Assembly (NCBI RefSeq): GCF_021117275.1
Contig: NZ_CP088245.1
Span: 1,897,501 to 1,961,500, forward strand
Length of the DNA: 64,000 bases
Direction: 5' to 3'
From: Metabacillus sp. B2-18
Lineage (GTDB): Bacteria > Bacillota > Bacilli > Bacillales > Bacillaceae
The translations under genes and the position numbers were made by a program. Positions within the stretch are counted from its first letter, which is position 1. Each line of letters opens with the position of its first letter. The notes below the pieces were generated by a model that had not been told where the DNA came from, made no database searches, and was given only the letters and a program-made list of their open reading frames with translations. Shown here in pieces: positions 46,039-55,881 of this stretch.

Positions 46039-46830
46039 ATGATCACAATACTAGAGAATTATCCGGCTTTTCTTTTGATTTTTATGAGAATTACAGCATT
46101 TTTCGTTACAATGCCTTTCTTCTCATACCGCAATATTCCTAATACTCATAAAATTGGTTTTTCCTTCTTTTTAGCGTGGATTATGTTTTTCTCAATAGAT
46201 CCTCCTGCTATTGAAGTGAATGGGCAATATATTATGCTGATATTAAAAGAAGTGCTTTTGGGATTAACAATCGGATTTTCAGCGTATTTTATCCTTGCTG
46301 CAATACAAATTGCCGGAAGTTTTATTGATTTCCAGATGGGTTTTGCGATAGCGAATGTAATTGATCCGCAAACAGGAGCACAAAGTCCTCTTGTTGGTCA
46401 ATTTTTATACACATTTGTTCTCTTATTTATGATTACAACAAATGCTCATCATTTATTGCTTGACGGAGTTTTTTATAGCTACCAATTTGTCCCTATTGAT
46501 CAACCTTTTCTTCCAATGGGTGAAGAAAGTGTTATTGAATTTATTGTTGAGTCATTTAATTCAATGTTTATCATTGCATTTCAAATGTCTATCCCGGTAG
46601 TAGGCTCACTATTTTTAGTTGATATTGCTTTAGGAATAGTAGCTAGAACTGTGCCTCAGTTAAACATTTTCGTTGTTGGTTTGCCATTAAAAATTGGTGT
46701 AAGTTTTATCATGTTAATTTTAGTTATGGGAGCTTTATTTATGCTGATGCAGCAGTTATTTGAAACAATGACTTATACAATGAGAGGACTTATGGAGTTG
46801 TTCGGAGGTGGAGGCAATGAATCTTCTTAG
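46039..46830 (+). CDS. fliR: Flagellar export gate protein FliR
   Basis: 263 residues with six predicted membrane spans, starting MITILENYPAFLLIFMRITAFF. Motifs FQMGFAIANVIDPQTGAQSP and VPQLNIFVVGLPLKIGV are family hallmarks. A TTG at 46027 in the same frame would extend it into fliQ; ATG 46039 gives the normal start. Overlaps flhB by 14 nt. Confidence 0.95.
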   Translation: MITILENYPAFLLIFMRITAFFVTMPFFSYRNIPNTHKIGFSFFLAWIMFFSIDPPAIEVNGQYIMLILKEVLLGLTIGFSAYFILAAIQIAGSFIDFQMGFAIANVIDPQTGAQSPLVGQFLYTFVLLFMITTNAHHLLLDGVFYSYQFVPIDQPFLPMGEESVIEFIVESFNSMFIIAFQMSIPVVGSLFLVDIALGIVARTVPQLNIFVVGLPLKIGVSFIMLILVMGALFMLMQQLFETMTYTMRGLMELFGGGGNESS

Positions 46831-47896
46831 ATTAGATTTACAGTTTTTTGCTGGAGAGAAAACGGAAAAAGCCACACCACGAAAAAAGCAAGATGCAAGG
46901 AAAAAAGGACAAGTAGCTAAAAGTGCGGATGTTATTACAGCAATATCACTTTTAGCAATATTTTTATCGTTTTTATTCATTGGCGCATTTATGAGAGATC
47001 GTATCCTGCTTATGATGAGAGGAACTTTTCAAGATTATTTGCTTATTGAACTATCAGATCAAAATGTTCATGACTTATTTATTACATCAGCTTATCAGTC
47101 TGCTATTATTCTGGCACCTGTAATGGGGGTTGCTTTAGTTGCTGGTATTTTGGCTAATTATTTACAAGTAGGGTTCTTATTTTCAACTGAAGCTATTCAA
47201 ATGAAGTTAAATAAATTAGATCCAATTCAGGGCTTTAAGCGTATTTATTCAATGCGTGCCATTGTTGAATTATTAAAATCATTATTGAAGATTACATTTG
47301 TCGGGTTTGTTACTTTTTCTGTTCTTTGGTTAGATATTGAGAATGTTTTACGATTGTCACATATGACAGTTGAACAATCTTTAATATATATTGCTACTTT
47401 AACAGTAAAAATGGGGTTGTTTGCCTCAGCAGCTTTATTGCTATTGTCACTATTAGACTATCTTTATCAGCGCTACGATTATGAAAAAAACCTAAAAATG
47501 TCGAAACAAGACATAAAGGATGAATATAAAAAATCTGAAGGTGACCCCCTTATTAAATCGAAAATTAAGCAAAGACAACGTGAGATGGCAATGAGACGTA
47601 TGATGCAGGATGTTCCAAATGCCGATGTAGTCATTACGAATCCCACTCACTATGCGATTGCTTTAAAATATGATGAAACAAAAATGGATGCACCCTTTGT
47701 TGTAGCAATGGGCGTGGATCTTGTTGCACAGAAAATAAAAGAAATTGCTAAAGCAAATGATGTTGTCATGGTGGAAAATCGACCATTGGCAAGGGCCTTA
47801 TATGCCCAAGTGGATATTGGACAAGCAATTCCTGATGAGTTTTTCCAGGCGGTTGCAGAAATTATTGCCTATGTTTATCAAGCTAAATCAATTTAG
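46817..47896 (+). CDS. flhB: Flagellar export switch protein FlhB
   Basis: 359 residues. Four membrane helices in the N-terminal 215 residues, then the cytoplasmic switch domain with the self-cleavage site Asn275-Pro-Thr-His278 (VITNPTHYAIALKYD). The start MNLLRLDLQFFAGEKTEKAT matches the family. GTG 46808 in frame lies inside the GGAGGTGGAGG ribosome site and was rejected. FliK makes this domain change substrate class. Compare YlqH (18784-19059), which copies the post-cleavage fragment. Confidence 0.96.
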   Translation: MNLLRLDLQFFAGEKTEKATPRKKQDARKKGQVAKSADVITAISLLAIFLSFLFIGAFMRDRILLMMRGTFQDYLLIELSDQNVHDLFITSAYQSAIILAPVMGVALVAGILANYLQVGFLFSTEAIQMKLNKLDPIQGFKRIYSMRAIVELLKSLLKITFVGFVTFSVLWLDIENVLRLSHMTVEQSLIYIATLTVKMGLFASAALLLLSLLDYLYQRYDYEKNLKMSKQDIKDEYKKSEGDPLIKSKIKQRQREMAMRRMMQDVPNADVVITNPTHYAIALKYDETKMDAPFVVAMGVDLVAQKIKEIAKANDVVMVENRPLARALYAQVDIGQAIPDEFFQAVAEIIAYVYQAKSI

Positions 47897-47957
47897 TTAT
47901 AAATTTATAGATTTTGTTATAAAAGGCAAACTAGAAACTTAATGAAGGATGCCTGAA

Positions 47958-48023
47958 GTGGAAATCTTAGAAGGTGTGTTAACACAGATAAAGATAGATA
48001 GAATGGGTTTTAAGGAGAGATAA
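47958..48023 (+). CDS. Possible 21-residue leader or coupling peptide before flhA
   Basis: A GTG-started frame (MEILEGVLTQIKIDRMGFKER) fills half of the 132-bp flhB-flhA gap. GAAGGA (47944-47949) lies 8 nt before the GTG. Its TAA at 48021 falls just behind the flhA ribosome site AAGGAGAG (48012-48019) and 5 nt before the flhA ATG, so a terminating ribosome could feed flhA. No homologue is recognised. It may be chance. Confidence 0.35.
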   Translation: MEILEGVLTQIKIDRMGFKER

Positions 48024-48028
48024 ACAAC

Positions 48029-50065
48029 ATGTCCGGAAAAGATTTATCTGTATTACTTAGTGTTATCTTAATAGTAGCAATGCTGATCATTCCGTTCCCG
48101 GGCTGGTTATTGAGCTTTTTAATTATTATTAATATTTCTCTTGCGTTATTGGTCATTCTTACGTCAATGAATATGAACGAGCCATTACAGTTTTCAATTT
48201 TTCCATCTTTAATACTGCTTTTAACACTTTTCCGTTTAGGGTTAAATGTTTCAACAACAAGAGCCATTCTTGCCGAAGGAGATGCAGGTAAGGTTGTTGA
48301 AACATTTGGTACTTTTGTTACCGGTGGGAATGTTCTTGTAGGTTTTGTTGTTTTTACTATCTTAATTGTGATCCAATTTGTTGTTATTACAAAGGGATCT
48401 GAACGTGTATCAGAGGTTGCTGCCCGTTTTACACTCGATGCAATGCCAGGTAAACAAATGAGTATTGATGCTGATTTAAATGCAGGAATGATCTCTGAAC
48501 AACAGGCACGTGAGCGTCGAGATAAAATTGCAAATGAAGCAGATTTTTACGGAGCAATGGATGGTGCTAGTAAATTCGTTAAAGGTGATGCGATCGCTGG
48601 TATTATCATGGTTCTTATAAATATGTTATTTGGAATCATTATCGGTATGATGCAATTAGGAATGCCGATTGGTGAAGCGGCTTCTCATTTTACAATGTTA
48701 ACAGTTGGAGATGGAATCGTGAGTCAAATACCTGCACTTCTAATCTCCACTGCAACAGGTATTGTTGTAACAAGAGCAGCTTCGGAAGGTAATCTAGGTA
48801 CTGATATTACTTCACAACTTTTTGCTTATCCGAAAATGCTTTACGTAGCGGCAGGGACGATCTTTCTATTAGGAATCTTTACTCCAATCGGTATTTTATT
48901 AACATTACCGATCGCAGGTCTTTTAGCTTTTGGTGGCTATATGATTACAAGATCAAAAGCTCAAGAAATTCCGGATGAAGAAGAGTTGGAACAAGAAATA
49001 GAAATGGATGAAATGAAAAGCCCTGAGAGTGTGGTAAATCTATTGAATATTGATCCAATTGAATTTGAATTCGGATATGGATTAATTCCTCTTGCCGATA
49101 CAAATCAAGGTGGGGATCTTTTAGACCGTGTAGTTATGATTCGTAGACAATTAGCAATTGAATTAGGTATCGTTATTCCTGTTGTACGTATACGGGATAA
49201 CATACAGTTGCAACCTAATGAGTATCGATTAAAGATAAAAGGAAATGAATTAGCCAAAGGCGAGATTCTTCTTGATCATTATTTAGCAATGGCACCAGGA
49301 ATTGAAGATGATTCAATTGAAGGAATTGATACCATTGAGCCTTCGTTTGGTTTGCCTGCAAAATGGATTACAGAAGAAATGAAGGATACGGCGGAAATGT
49401 ATGGATATACGGTAGTAGATCCACCATCTGTTGTTTCTACACACATTACAGAGATTATTAAACAACATGCACATGAGCTATTAGGTCGACAAGAAACAAA
49501 ACAATTAATAGATCACTTAAAAGAATCTTACCCAATTTTAGTGGAAGAAGTAACACCTTCACCACTTGGAATTGGGGATATTCAAAAAGTTCTTGCAAAG
49601 CTTTTGAGAGAAAAGGTATCTATTCGAAACTTACCAATTATCTTTGAAACATTAGCAGATTTCGGAAAAATGACTTCGGATACGGAACTATTAGGAGAAT
49701 ATGTTAGACAAGCGTTAGCTAAACAAATTACTTCCCAATATGCTGATCAGGAACAAATGATGAAGGTTGTCACCTTATCAGGTAGGGTAGAAAAACTTAT
49801 AGCAGAAGGTGTCCAGCAAACAGAGCACGGAAATTATTTATCATTAAGCCCGGATGTTTCACAACAACTTATTGAAGCTATAGCAAAAGAAATTGAAATG
49901 CTATCACTTCAACAACAAACACCAATTGTATTATGTTCACCTGCAGTGAGAATGTATGTTAGACAGCTAACAGATCGTTATTTCCCTCAGGTACCTATAT
50001 TGTCATATAATGAACTAGAAGCAAATGTCGAAGTACAAAGTATTGGGGTGGTAAACGTCGAATGA
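48029..50065 (+). CDS. flhA: Flagellar export gate protein FlhA
   Basis: 678 residues. Nonameric export gate with eight membrane spans (residues about 10-310), the conserved FHIPEP-type region LFRLGLNVSTTRAIL, TLDAMPGKQMSIDADLNAG (split motif) and the cytoplasmic docking domain (340-678) that receives chaperone-substrate complexes. AAGGAGAG ribosome site. Its last 4 nt overlap flhF (ATGA). Confidence 0.97.
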   Translation: MSGKDLSVLLSVILIVAMLIIPFPGWLLSFLIIINISLALLVILTSMNMNEPLQFSIFPSLILLLTLFRLGLNVSTTRAILAEGDAGKVVETFGTFVTGGNVLVGFVVFTILIVIQFVVITKGSERVSEVAARFTLDAMPGKQMSIDADLNAGMISEQQARERRDKIANEADFYGAMDGASKFVKGDAIAGIIMVLINMLFGIIIGMMQLGMPIGEAASHFTMLTVGDGIVSQIPALLISTATGIVVTRAASEGNLGTDITSQLFAYPKMLYVAAGTIFLLGIFTPIGILLTLPIAGLLAFGGYMITRSKAQEIPDEEELEQEIEMDEMKSPESVVNLLNIDPIEFEFGYGLIPLADTNQGGDLLDRVVMIRRQLAIELGIVIPVVRIRDNIQLQPNEYRLKIKGNELAKGEILLDHYLAMAPGIEDDSIEGIDTIEPSFGLPAKWITEEMKDTAEMYGYTVVDPPSVVSTHITEIIKQHAHELLGRQETKQLIDHLKESYPILVEEVTPSPLGIGDIQKVLAKLLREKVSIRNLPIIFETLADFGKMTSDTELLGEYVRQALAKQITSQYADQEQMMKVVTLSGRVEKLIAEGVQQTEHGNYLSLSPDVSQQLIEAIAKEIEMLSLQQQTPIVLCSPAVRMYVRQLTDRYFPQVPILSYNELEANVEVQSIGVVNVE

Positions 50066-51222
50066 AGGTAAAAAAATATGTCGCACCATCTATGCAAGAA
50101 GCAATGAAAAAAATCCGTGCTGAAATGGGTAATGATGCAGTTATTTTGATTTCCAAAAGTATTCAAACAGGTGGTTTTCTAGGTCTTTTTACTAAAAAAA
50201 AGATCGAAGTGATTGCTGCTATGGATCCGGAAGTACAAGTAGATCAGCAGCCAAAGAAAGAAACAAAAGCAATTGTTCAAGAAAACACAGTACCACAAAC
50301 AAAGTTCAATTCTGAGCCAGCAAATCAAAGCACACCAAAACCAGTTGAAAAAGTAACTGATCACAAGCCCCTTTTAGACGAAATAAATGAGTTGAAGCGA
50401 CTTGTTCAAACCATTTCCAGTGATGAAAAAATGGGACAATACCCTGAACCGCTTCAACTAATTTTACAAAAGATGATTAAACAAGATATTAGTTCATCTA
50501 TAAGAGCTCAAATTATGGGTGAACTTTTGGAATATTGGTATAACAAAAAGGGTGACGTCACAGTTGAACAGCTATTTAAGAAACAAATGGAACTCTTTGC
50601 TAGCCGTATTTCCAATCTTGAGTTTGGTGGTATTTCTTATAAAAAGAAATACATTAATGTTATTGGCCCAACAGGAGTAGGTAAAACAACTACCTTAGCG
50701 AAATTAGCAGCTGAATGTGTGTTACAAAAGAAGAAAAAAGTTGCTTTTATCACAACTGACACTTATAGAATTGCGGCTATTGAACAGTTAAAAACATATG
50801 CAAAAATTTTAGACGTTCCAATGGAAGTTTGTTATACAATTGAAGATTTTAAAGAAGCTAAAAAGAAACTTTCTATGTATGATTATGTATTTATCGATAC
50901 TGCAGGACGAAATTTTTTAGAAGAAAAGTATGTTTCTGATTTAGAAAAGATTATTGATTTTAATGAGGAAATGGAAACGTATCTTGTTCTTGCTGCTACA
51001 GCAAAATCTTCAGATATGTTAGCGGTATATGAACAATTTTCTGTCATTCCAATAAGTAAACTTATCTTTACAAAGTTAGACGAAACAGCAACAAGAGGAA
51101 CATTGTTTGATGTCATGATAAAGACAAATAAAGGGATTGCCTATACGACCCATGGTCAAGATGTCCCAGATGATATTGAAGCAGCTTCACGAGAACGTAT
51201 AGTCGAACAAATGTTGAGGTAA
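50062..51222 (+). CDS. flhF: FlhF, SRP-type GTPase for flagellar placement
   Basis: 386 residues. Third SRP GTPase after Ffh and FtsY. N-terminal B domain with a variable linker, then N-G domains: G1 [16 protein letters not shown] near residue 200, TTDTYRIAAIEQL, DTAGRN and TKLDETATRG. Sets flagellar position and number with FlhG. ATGA overlap with flhA indicates coupling; flhG follows after 4 nt. Confidence 0.97.
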   Translation: MKVKKYVAPSMQEAMKKIRAEMGNDAVILISKSIQTGGFLGLFTKKKIEVIAAMDPEVQVDQQPKKETKAIVQENTVPQTKFNSEPANQSTPKPVEKVTDHKPLLDEINELKRLVQTISSDEKMGQYPEPLQLILQKMIKQDISSSIRAQIMGELLEYWYNKKGDVTVEQLFKKQMELFASRISNLEFGGISYKKKYINVIGPTGVGKTTTLAKLAAECVLQKKKKVAFITTDTYRIAAIEQLKTYAKILDVPMEVCYTIEDFKEAKKKLSMYDYVFIDTAGRNFLEEKYVSDLEKIIDFNEEMETYLVLAATAKSSDMLAVYEQFSVIPISKLIFTKLDETATRGTLFDVMIKTNKGIAYTTHGQDVPDDIEAASRERIVEQMLR

Positions 51223-51226
51223 TCAA

Positions 51227-52093
51227 ATGGTAAATGATCAAGCAGAACGTTTAAGACAAAGACTAAATAGCCTAAAATCTCAAGCCAAGTCAATTGCGGT
51301 AATGAGTGGAAAAGGCGGGGTTGGTAAATCAAATTTTTCCCTTAATTTTTCACTGGCTTTACAAAAAGAAAATAAACGAGTTTTATTATTTGATTTAGAT
51401 ATAGGTATGGGTAACATTGATATCCTAATAGGCGAAAGTTCGAAATATTCAATTGTTGACTTTTTCCAAAAAGATTTATCACTTACTGATATTATTTCAA
51501 CTGGACCAGATGGATTGGAGTATATTTCTGGTGGTAGTGGGTTAGGAACTATTTTCAAACTTGATGAGACAAAGTTCCAACGATTTCTACAGCAGTTAGA
51601 TCTCTTATTTAAAGTATACGATTATATCATCTTTGATATGGGGGCCGGAATTTCAGAAGATAGTTTGCGCTTTTTACTTTCTGTTGATGAAATTATTGTT
51701 ATTACAACTCCAGAGCCGACATCAATGACTGATGCTTATTCAGCTATTAAACATGTGTGTCTGAACCACCCAACGATACCCTTTTCAATTGTAGTAAATA
51801 GGGCTTTCAACAAGAAGGTTGGTGACTCTACTTATAGCAGATTCGCACAAACGATTACCCAATTTTTGAGTCGCCAGGTTTCATTATTAGGTATCATACC
51901 TGACGATTCAACGATCATGAAAGCTGTTATTGACCAAAAACCAGTATTATTATATCAACCTAATTGTCAGGCTAGTAAAGCTTTAATAACAATTTCAAAG
52001 GATTTTATTCGAACAAAGTCAACTGATGTAGAAGTAGTTGATTCAACACCTTTTATATCGAAATTAAAAAATTTCTTCATGAAGGGTAGGTAA
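51227..52093 (+). CDS. flhG: FlhG (YlxH), MinD-like ATPase
   Basis: 288 residues. Deviant Walker A KGGVGKS at 29-35, LFDLDIGMGNIDIL switch and DMGAGIS motif of MinD/ParA ATPases; the N-terminal DQAERLRQRL helix activates FlhF GTPase in B. subtilis. Controls C-ring delivery and flagellar pattern. GAGGTAATC precedes the ATG. cheB starts 6 nt after the stop. Confidence 0.96.
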   Translation: MVNDQAERLRQRLNSLKSQAKSIAVMSGKGGVGKSNFSLNFSLALQKENKRVLLFDLDIGMGNIDILIGESSKYSIVDFFQKDLSLTDIISTGPDGLEYISGGSGLGTIFKLDETKFQRFLQQLDLLFKVYDYIIFDMGAGISEDSLRFLLSVDEIIVITTPEPTSMTDAYSAIKHVCLNHPTIPFSIVVNRAFNKKVGDSTYSRFAQTITQFLSRQVSLLGIIPDDSTIMKAVIDQKPVLLYQPNCQASKALITISKDFIRTKSTDVEVVDSTPFISKLKNFFMKGR

Positions 52094-52099
52094 ACAATA

Positions 52100-53200
52100 A
52101 TGGGGAAAATACGAGTGCTGGTAGTGGATGATTCAGCTTTTATGAGAAAGCTTATTACAGATTTTCTAGTTGAACATGAGAGCATTGAAGTCGTAGGAAC
52201 GGCTAGAAATGGTGAAGATGCGCTAGCAAAAATCGAAGAGATAAATCCTGATGTTATAACCCTTGACGTTGAGATGCCTGTTTTGAATGGACTCGAAGCT
52301 CTAAAGGTTATTATGAATAAATATCCTCGTCCGGTCATTATGCTTTCTAGTACTACAAAAGAAGGTGCTGAAAATACGATTTTATCCCTACAATACGGGG
52401 CATTTGATTTCATCACAAAACCTTCTGGGGCTATTTCATTAGATCTTCATAAAGTAAAGGAAGAATTGAAGGAAAAAGTAATCTTAGCTAATTCATCATG
52501 TCGAAATAAAAGAATAAGTCGATTTAGGGAAAAAAAGACTCCACTTACAGTGAATGAATATAGTAAAATAGACTCAACAGATTACAAAAGCCCTACTTCT
52601 TTCGACAAAAAACATCTTAAGTCATCAATTGTTTGTATAGGGACTTCAACAGGAGGACCTAGGGCTTTGCAACATGTATTAACAAAAATACCTGCAAACA
52701 TTGATGCTCCAATCTTTATTGTTCAGCATATGCCTCCTGGTTTCACACATTCACTGGCTAGTCGATTGAACTCTATTTCTTCAATTGAAGTGAAGGAAGC
52801 AGTTAATGGTGAATTAGTAAAGAAAGGCACAGCTTATATTGCACCGGGTGGATCTCATCTTAAAATAGTAAAAACAGGCACATCACTTACTATTAAAATT
52901 GACCAGTCTGAAATAAAAAATGGACATCGTCCTTCTGTAGATGTGATGTTTGATTCTATTAGCGAACTAAATGATTACCGCAAAGTAGCTGTAATCATGA
53001 CTGGAATGGGATCTGATGGTTCAGAAGGTTTGAAGAAGCTAAAGTCAACGGGAGTGGTAAAAGCTATTTCTGAATCTGAACAGACATCTGTTGTATACGG
53101 AATGCCTAAAGCAGCAGTGGCAACAAATCTGGTAGATAAAGTTGAAAATGTTGAGAATATAGCAGCGACTATTATGAACTTTTTGACAAATCAGCGTTAA
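52100..53200 (+). CDS. cheB: Chemotaxis methylesterase CheB
   Basis: 366 residues. Receiver domain with Asp10/Asp11 and phosphorylation site Asp56 (ITLDVEMPVLNG), a linker of about 40 residues, then the methylesterase with catalytic Ser183 (GTSTGGPRAL), His210 (QHMPPGFTHS) and Asp306 (TGMGSDGSEG). Removes methyl groups or deamidates receptors for adaptation. Follows flhG by 6 nt. Confidence 0.97.
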   Translation: MGKIRVLVVDDSAFMRKLITDFLVEHESIEVVGTARNGEDALAKIEEINPDVITLDVEMPVLNGLEALKVIMNKYPRPVIMLSSTTKEGAENTILSLQYGAFDFITKPSGAISLDLHKVKEELKEKVILANSSCRNKRISRFREKKTPLTVNEYSKIDSTDYKSPTSFDKKHLKSSIVCIGTSTGGPRALQHVLTKIPANIDAPIFIVQHMPPGFTHSLASRLNSISSIEVKEAVNGELVKKGTAYIAPGGSHLKIVKTGTSLTIKIDQSEIKNGHRPSVDVMFDSISELNDYRKVAVIMTGMGSDGSEGLKKLKSTGVVKAISESEQTSVVYGMPKAAVATNLVDKVENVENIAATIMNFLTNQR

Positions 53201-53295
53201 AGAACATTTTTCGCTGTGTTAGTTTTGATGTGTATCATAATAATTTTTCCAAATATAAATAAATTACTTAACTTGATACTTAGGGGTGTTACCGT

Positions 53296-55323
53296 ATGGA
53301 AATGAATCAATACCTAGAAGTCTTTATTGAAGAAAGTAAAGAGCATCTACAAGCTTGTAATGAGAAATTACTAGAATTAGAGAAAAACCCAACTGATCTA
53401 TCAATTGTCAATGATATTTTCCGTTCGGCACATACACTCAAAGGAATGAGTGCAACAATGGGTTACGAAGATTTAGCTAGCTTAACACATCAAATGGAAA
53501 ATGTATTAGATGCTATTCGAAATGAAAAACTATCTGTTTCTGCTGAAATTCTTGATGTTGTATTTGCTTCTGTTGACGATTTAGAGGAAATGGTTTTCTC
53601 TATAGCAGAAGGTGGAGATGGTAAGAAGGATGTTTCAAAAGTAGTTGAAATGTTGAAGAAAATTGAAAATGGTGAAGCTGTTGCAGAAGAGTCATCACCA
53701 TCAAACGAGGTAACTCTTTCACAATCAATTCAAGATTATGATGATTATGAAAATGCCGTTATTCAGCAATCTAAAGAACAAGGATTTTCAGCATTTGAAT
53801 TAACGATAACCTTAAGAGAAGATTGTTTGTTAAAAGCTGCTCGAGTATTTATGGTATTTGAAATTCTAGAGCAGGCTGGTGAAGTTATTAAGTCCGTTCC
53901 ATCAGTTGATCAATTAGAAGAAGAAAAATTTGATCATCAATTCACTGTTGCAATTGTAACAAAGGATTCTTCTGAAGATATTCAAAATAAGGTAATGAAA
54001 GTTTCTGAAATTGATAGTGTAAATGTTCAACCAATAGTAGTAGTTGGAAAAAATATGAAACAAGCTCATGAAGAAACTTCTCAACAAGAATTAACGGTAG
54101 CTGAGGAAGAAGTAGTAAAACATGTACAAGCCAAAGAGCAGGTTAAAACAGCTACAAAGCAGGTTGCTGCTACAAGTACTAAGACAATACGTGTTAATAT
54201 TGAACGTTTGGATATTTTAATGAATCTTTTCGAAGAATTGGTTATTGACCGAGGTAGATTAGAGCAAATTTCTAAAGATTTAAACAATAATGAGCTTAAT
54301 GAAACTGTAGAAAGAATGTCTCGTATCTCTGGAGATTTACAGAATATTATCCTAAATATGCGAATGGTACCAGTTGAAACTGTGTTTAACCGATTCCCAC
54401 GAATGATTAGACAACTTGCTAAAGATTTAAACAAAAAAATAAATCTTGAAATTTTCGGTGCAGAAACAGAACTTGACCGCACAGTAATTGATGAGATTGG
54501 GGATCCATTAGTTCACTTACTTCGAAATGCGATTGATCACGGTGTAGAAATGCCGGACGTTCGTGTGAAAAATGGTAAAAGTGATGAAGGTAATGTTGTT
54601 TTAAGAGCTTATCATAGTGGAAACCATGTTTTCATTGAAATCGAAGATGATGGTGCTGGAATTAGTCGTGACCGAGTCTTGAAGAAAGCATTAGATAGAG
54701 GAGTAGTAACAGAGCAGGTTGCTTCTACACTAACTGATAAACAAGTTTACGAATTGATTTTCTCTTCAGGATTCTCTACTGCTGATCAAATTTCAGATAT
54801 CTCTGGTCGTGGAGTAGGACTGGATGTTGTAAAAAGCACGATTGAATCATTAGGAGGAACGGTATCAGTAGATGCTCAGGAAGGAAAAGGATCACTTTTC
54901 TCTATCCAACTTCCGCTTACATTATCGATTATCTCCGTAATGTTAGTTGAATTACGTAAAGAAAAATATGCAATTCCACTATCATCAATTATTGAAACAG
55001 CTGTTATTAAAAAAGATGAGATTCTACAAGCACATAATCAAAAAGTAATTGATTTCCGTGGGAAAATTGTGCCGTTAGTCTTCTTATCTGAAATCTTTGA
55101 AGTACCAGAAGAAAGCGAAAATGAAGATTTTGTTTCATTAATTATTGTACGTAAAGGTGACAAAATGGCAGCACTTGTCGTTGACTCCTTCATTGGTCAG
55201 CAGGAAATCGTTCTAAAATCTCTTGGAAATTACTTGAACTCAGTATTTGCCATCTCAGGTGCTACTATTTTAGGTGATGGTCAAGTAGCGTTAATCGTTG
55301 ATTGTAATTCTTTAATAAAATAG
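53296..55323 (+). CDS. cheA: Chemotaxis histidine kinase CheA
   Basis: 675 residues. HPt domain with phosphorylated His46 (RSAHTLKGMSATMGY), a CheY/CheB-binding P2 region (about 160-250), dimerisation helices (RLDILMNLFEELVIDRGRL), the ATPase domain (HLLRNAIDHGVE, DDGAGIS, GRGVGLDVVKS) and a CheW-like C-terminal domain. The start MEMNQYLEVFIEES matches B. subtilis MDMNQY. AGGGGTG ribosome site. The 95-bp gap from cheB holds nothing I can name. Confidence 0.97.
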   Translation: MEMNQYLEVFIEESKEHLQACNEKLLELEKNPTDLSIVNDIFRSAHTLKGMSATMGYEDLASLTHQMENVLDAIRNEKLSVSAEILDVVFASVDDLEEMVFSIAEGGDGKKDVSKVVEMLKKIENGEAVAEESSPSNEVTLSQSIQDYDDYENAVIQQSKEQGFSAFELTITLREDCLLKAARVFMVFEILEQAGEVIKSVPSVDQLEEEKFDHQFTVAIVTKDSSEDIQNKVMKVSEIDSVNVQPIVVVGKNMKQAHEETSQQELTVAEEEVVKHVQAKEQVKTATKQVAATSTKTIRVNIERLDILMNLFEELVIDRGRLEQISKDLNNNELNETVERMSRISGDLQNIILNMRMVPVETVFNRFPRMIRQLAKDLNKKINLEIFGAETELDRTVIDEIGDPLVHLLRNAIDHGVEMPDVRVKNGKSDEGNVVLRAYHSGNHVFIEIEDDGAGISRDRVLKKALDRGVVTEQVASTLTDKQVYELIFSSGFSTADQISDISGRGVGLDVVKSTIESLGGTVSVDAQEGKGSLFSIQLPLTLSIISVMLVELRKEKYAIPLSSIIETAVIKKDEILQAHNQKVIDFRGKIVPLVFLSEIFEVPEESENEDFVSLIIVRKGDKMAALVVDSFIGQQEIVLKSLGNYLNSVFAISGATILGDGQVALIVDCNSLIK

Positions 55324-55405
55324 TGACTTCATTTAGAACGTTTGTTTTTTAAGCTTATTATTTAAATCAAGATGCTGATATTTTCTTTTGAGAGGGGATT
55401 AAACG

Positions 55406-55870
55406 ATGAGTGAACATATATCTGGTGACTTAAAAGTCATTGTTTTTCAATTACAAGATGAGGAATACGGAATTCCTGTACAACAAGTCCGTTCTATTGA
55501 AAAAGTTCAACATATTACTAGAGTTCCAAGAACAGCTTCTTATATTAAAGGAGTAATTAATTTACGTGGAGTTGTAACACCTATTATAGATTTACGCAAA
55601 AGATTTGGATTAAAAGACCTCGAAGATACTGAAAGTACAAGAATGATTATTGTTTCCAAAGAAGATATGGAAGTTGGGTTTATTGTAGATGCAGCAAATG
55701 ATGTTATTGATATTCATCAGGACATTATTGAACCTGCACCAGAAGTTGTTGGGGCTGTGGAAGTTGAGTATATTCAAGGAGTAGCCAAATTAGATAAAAG
55801 GTTAATTGTTATGATTGATTTAGAACAAGTTCTGAAAAGTAATGACGAGCGTTCTCTTCTCGGTGTATAG
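55406..55870 (+). CDS. cheW: Chemotaxis coupling protein CheW
   Basis: 154 residues. Couples receptors to CheA. CheW fold with FQLQDEEYGIPVQQVRSIE, the receptor-contact VPRTASYIKGVINLRG and TPIIDLRKRFGL. GAGAGGGGA ribosome site. Followed at 11 nt by cheC. Confidence 0.97.
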   Translation: MSEHISGDLKVIVFQLQDEEYGIPVQQVRSIEKVQHITRVPRTASYIKGVINLRGVVTPIIDLRKRFGLKDLEDTESTRMIIVSKEDMEVGFIVDAANDVIDIHQDIIEPAPEVVGAVEVEYIQGVAKLDKRLIVMIDLEQVLKSNDERSLLGV

Positions 55871-55881
55871 AGGGAATTTAA

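Noticed and set aside
51967..52416. 149-residue reverse-strand open frame over flhG-cheB
   Set aside because: Antisense shadow of conserved coding sequence; composition (Ser/Ile/Phe rich) is typical of such shadows.
54081..54482. 133-residue reverse-strand open frame in cheA
   Set aside because: Antisense to the conserved kinase core, no start signals.
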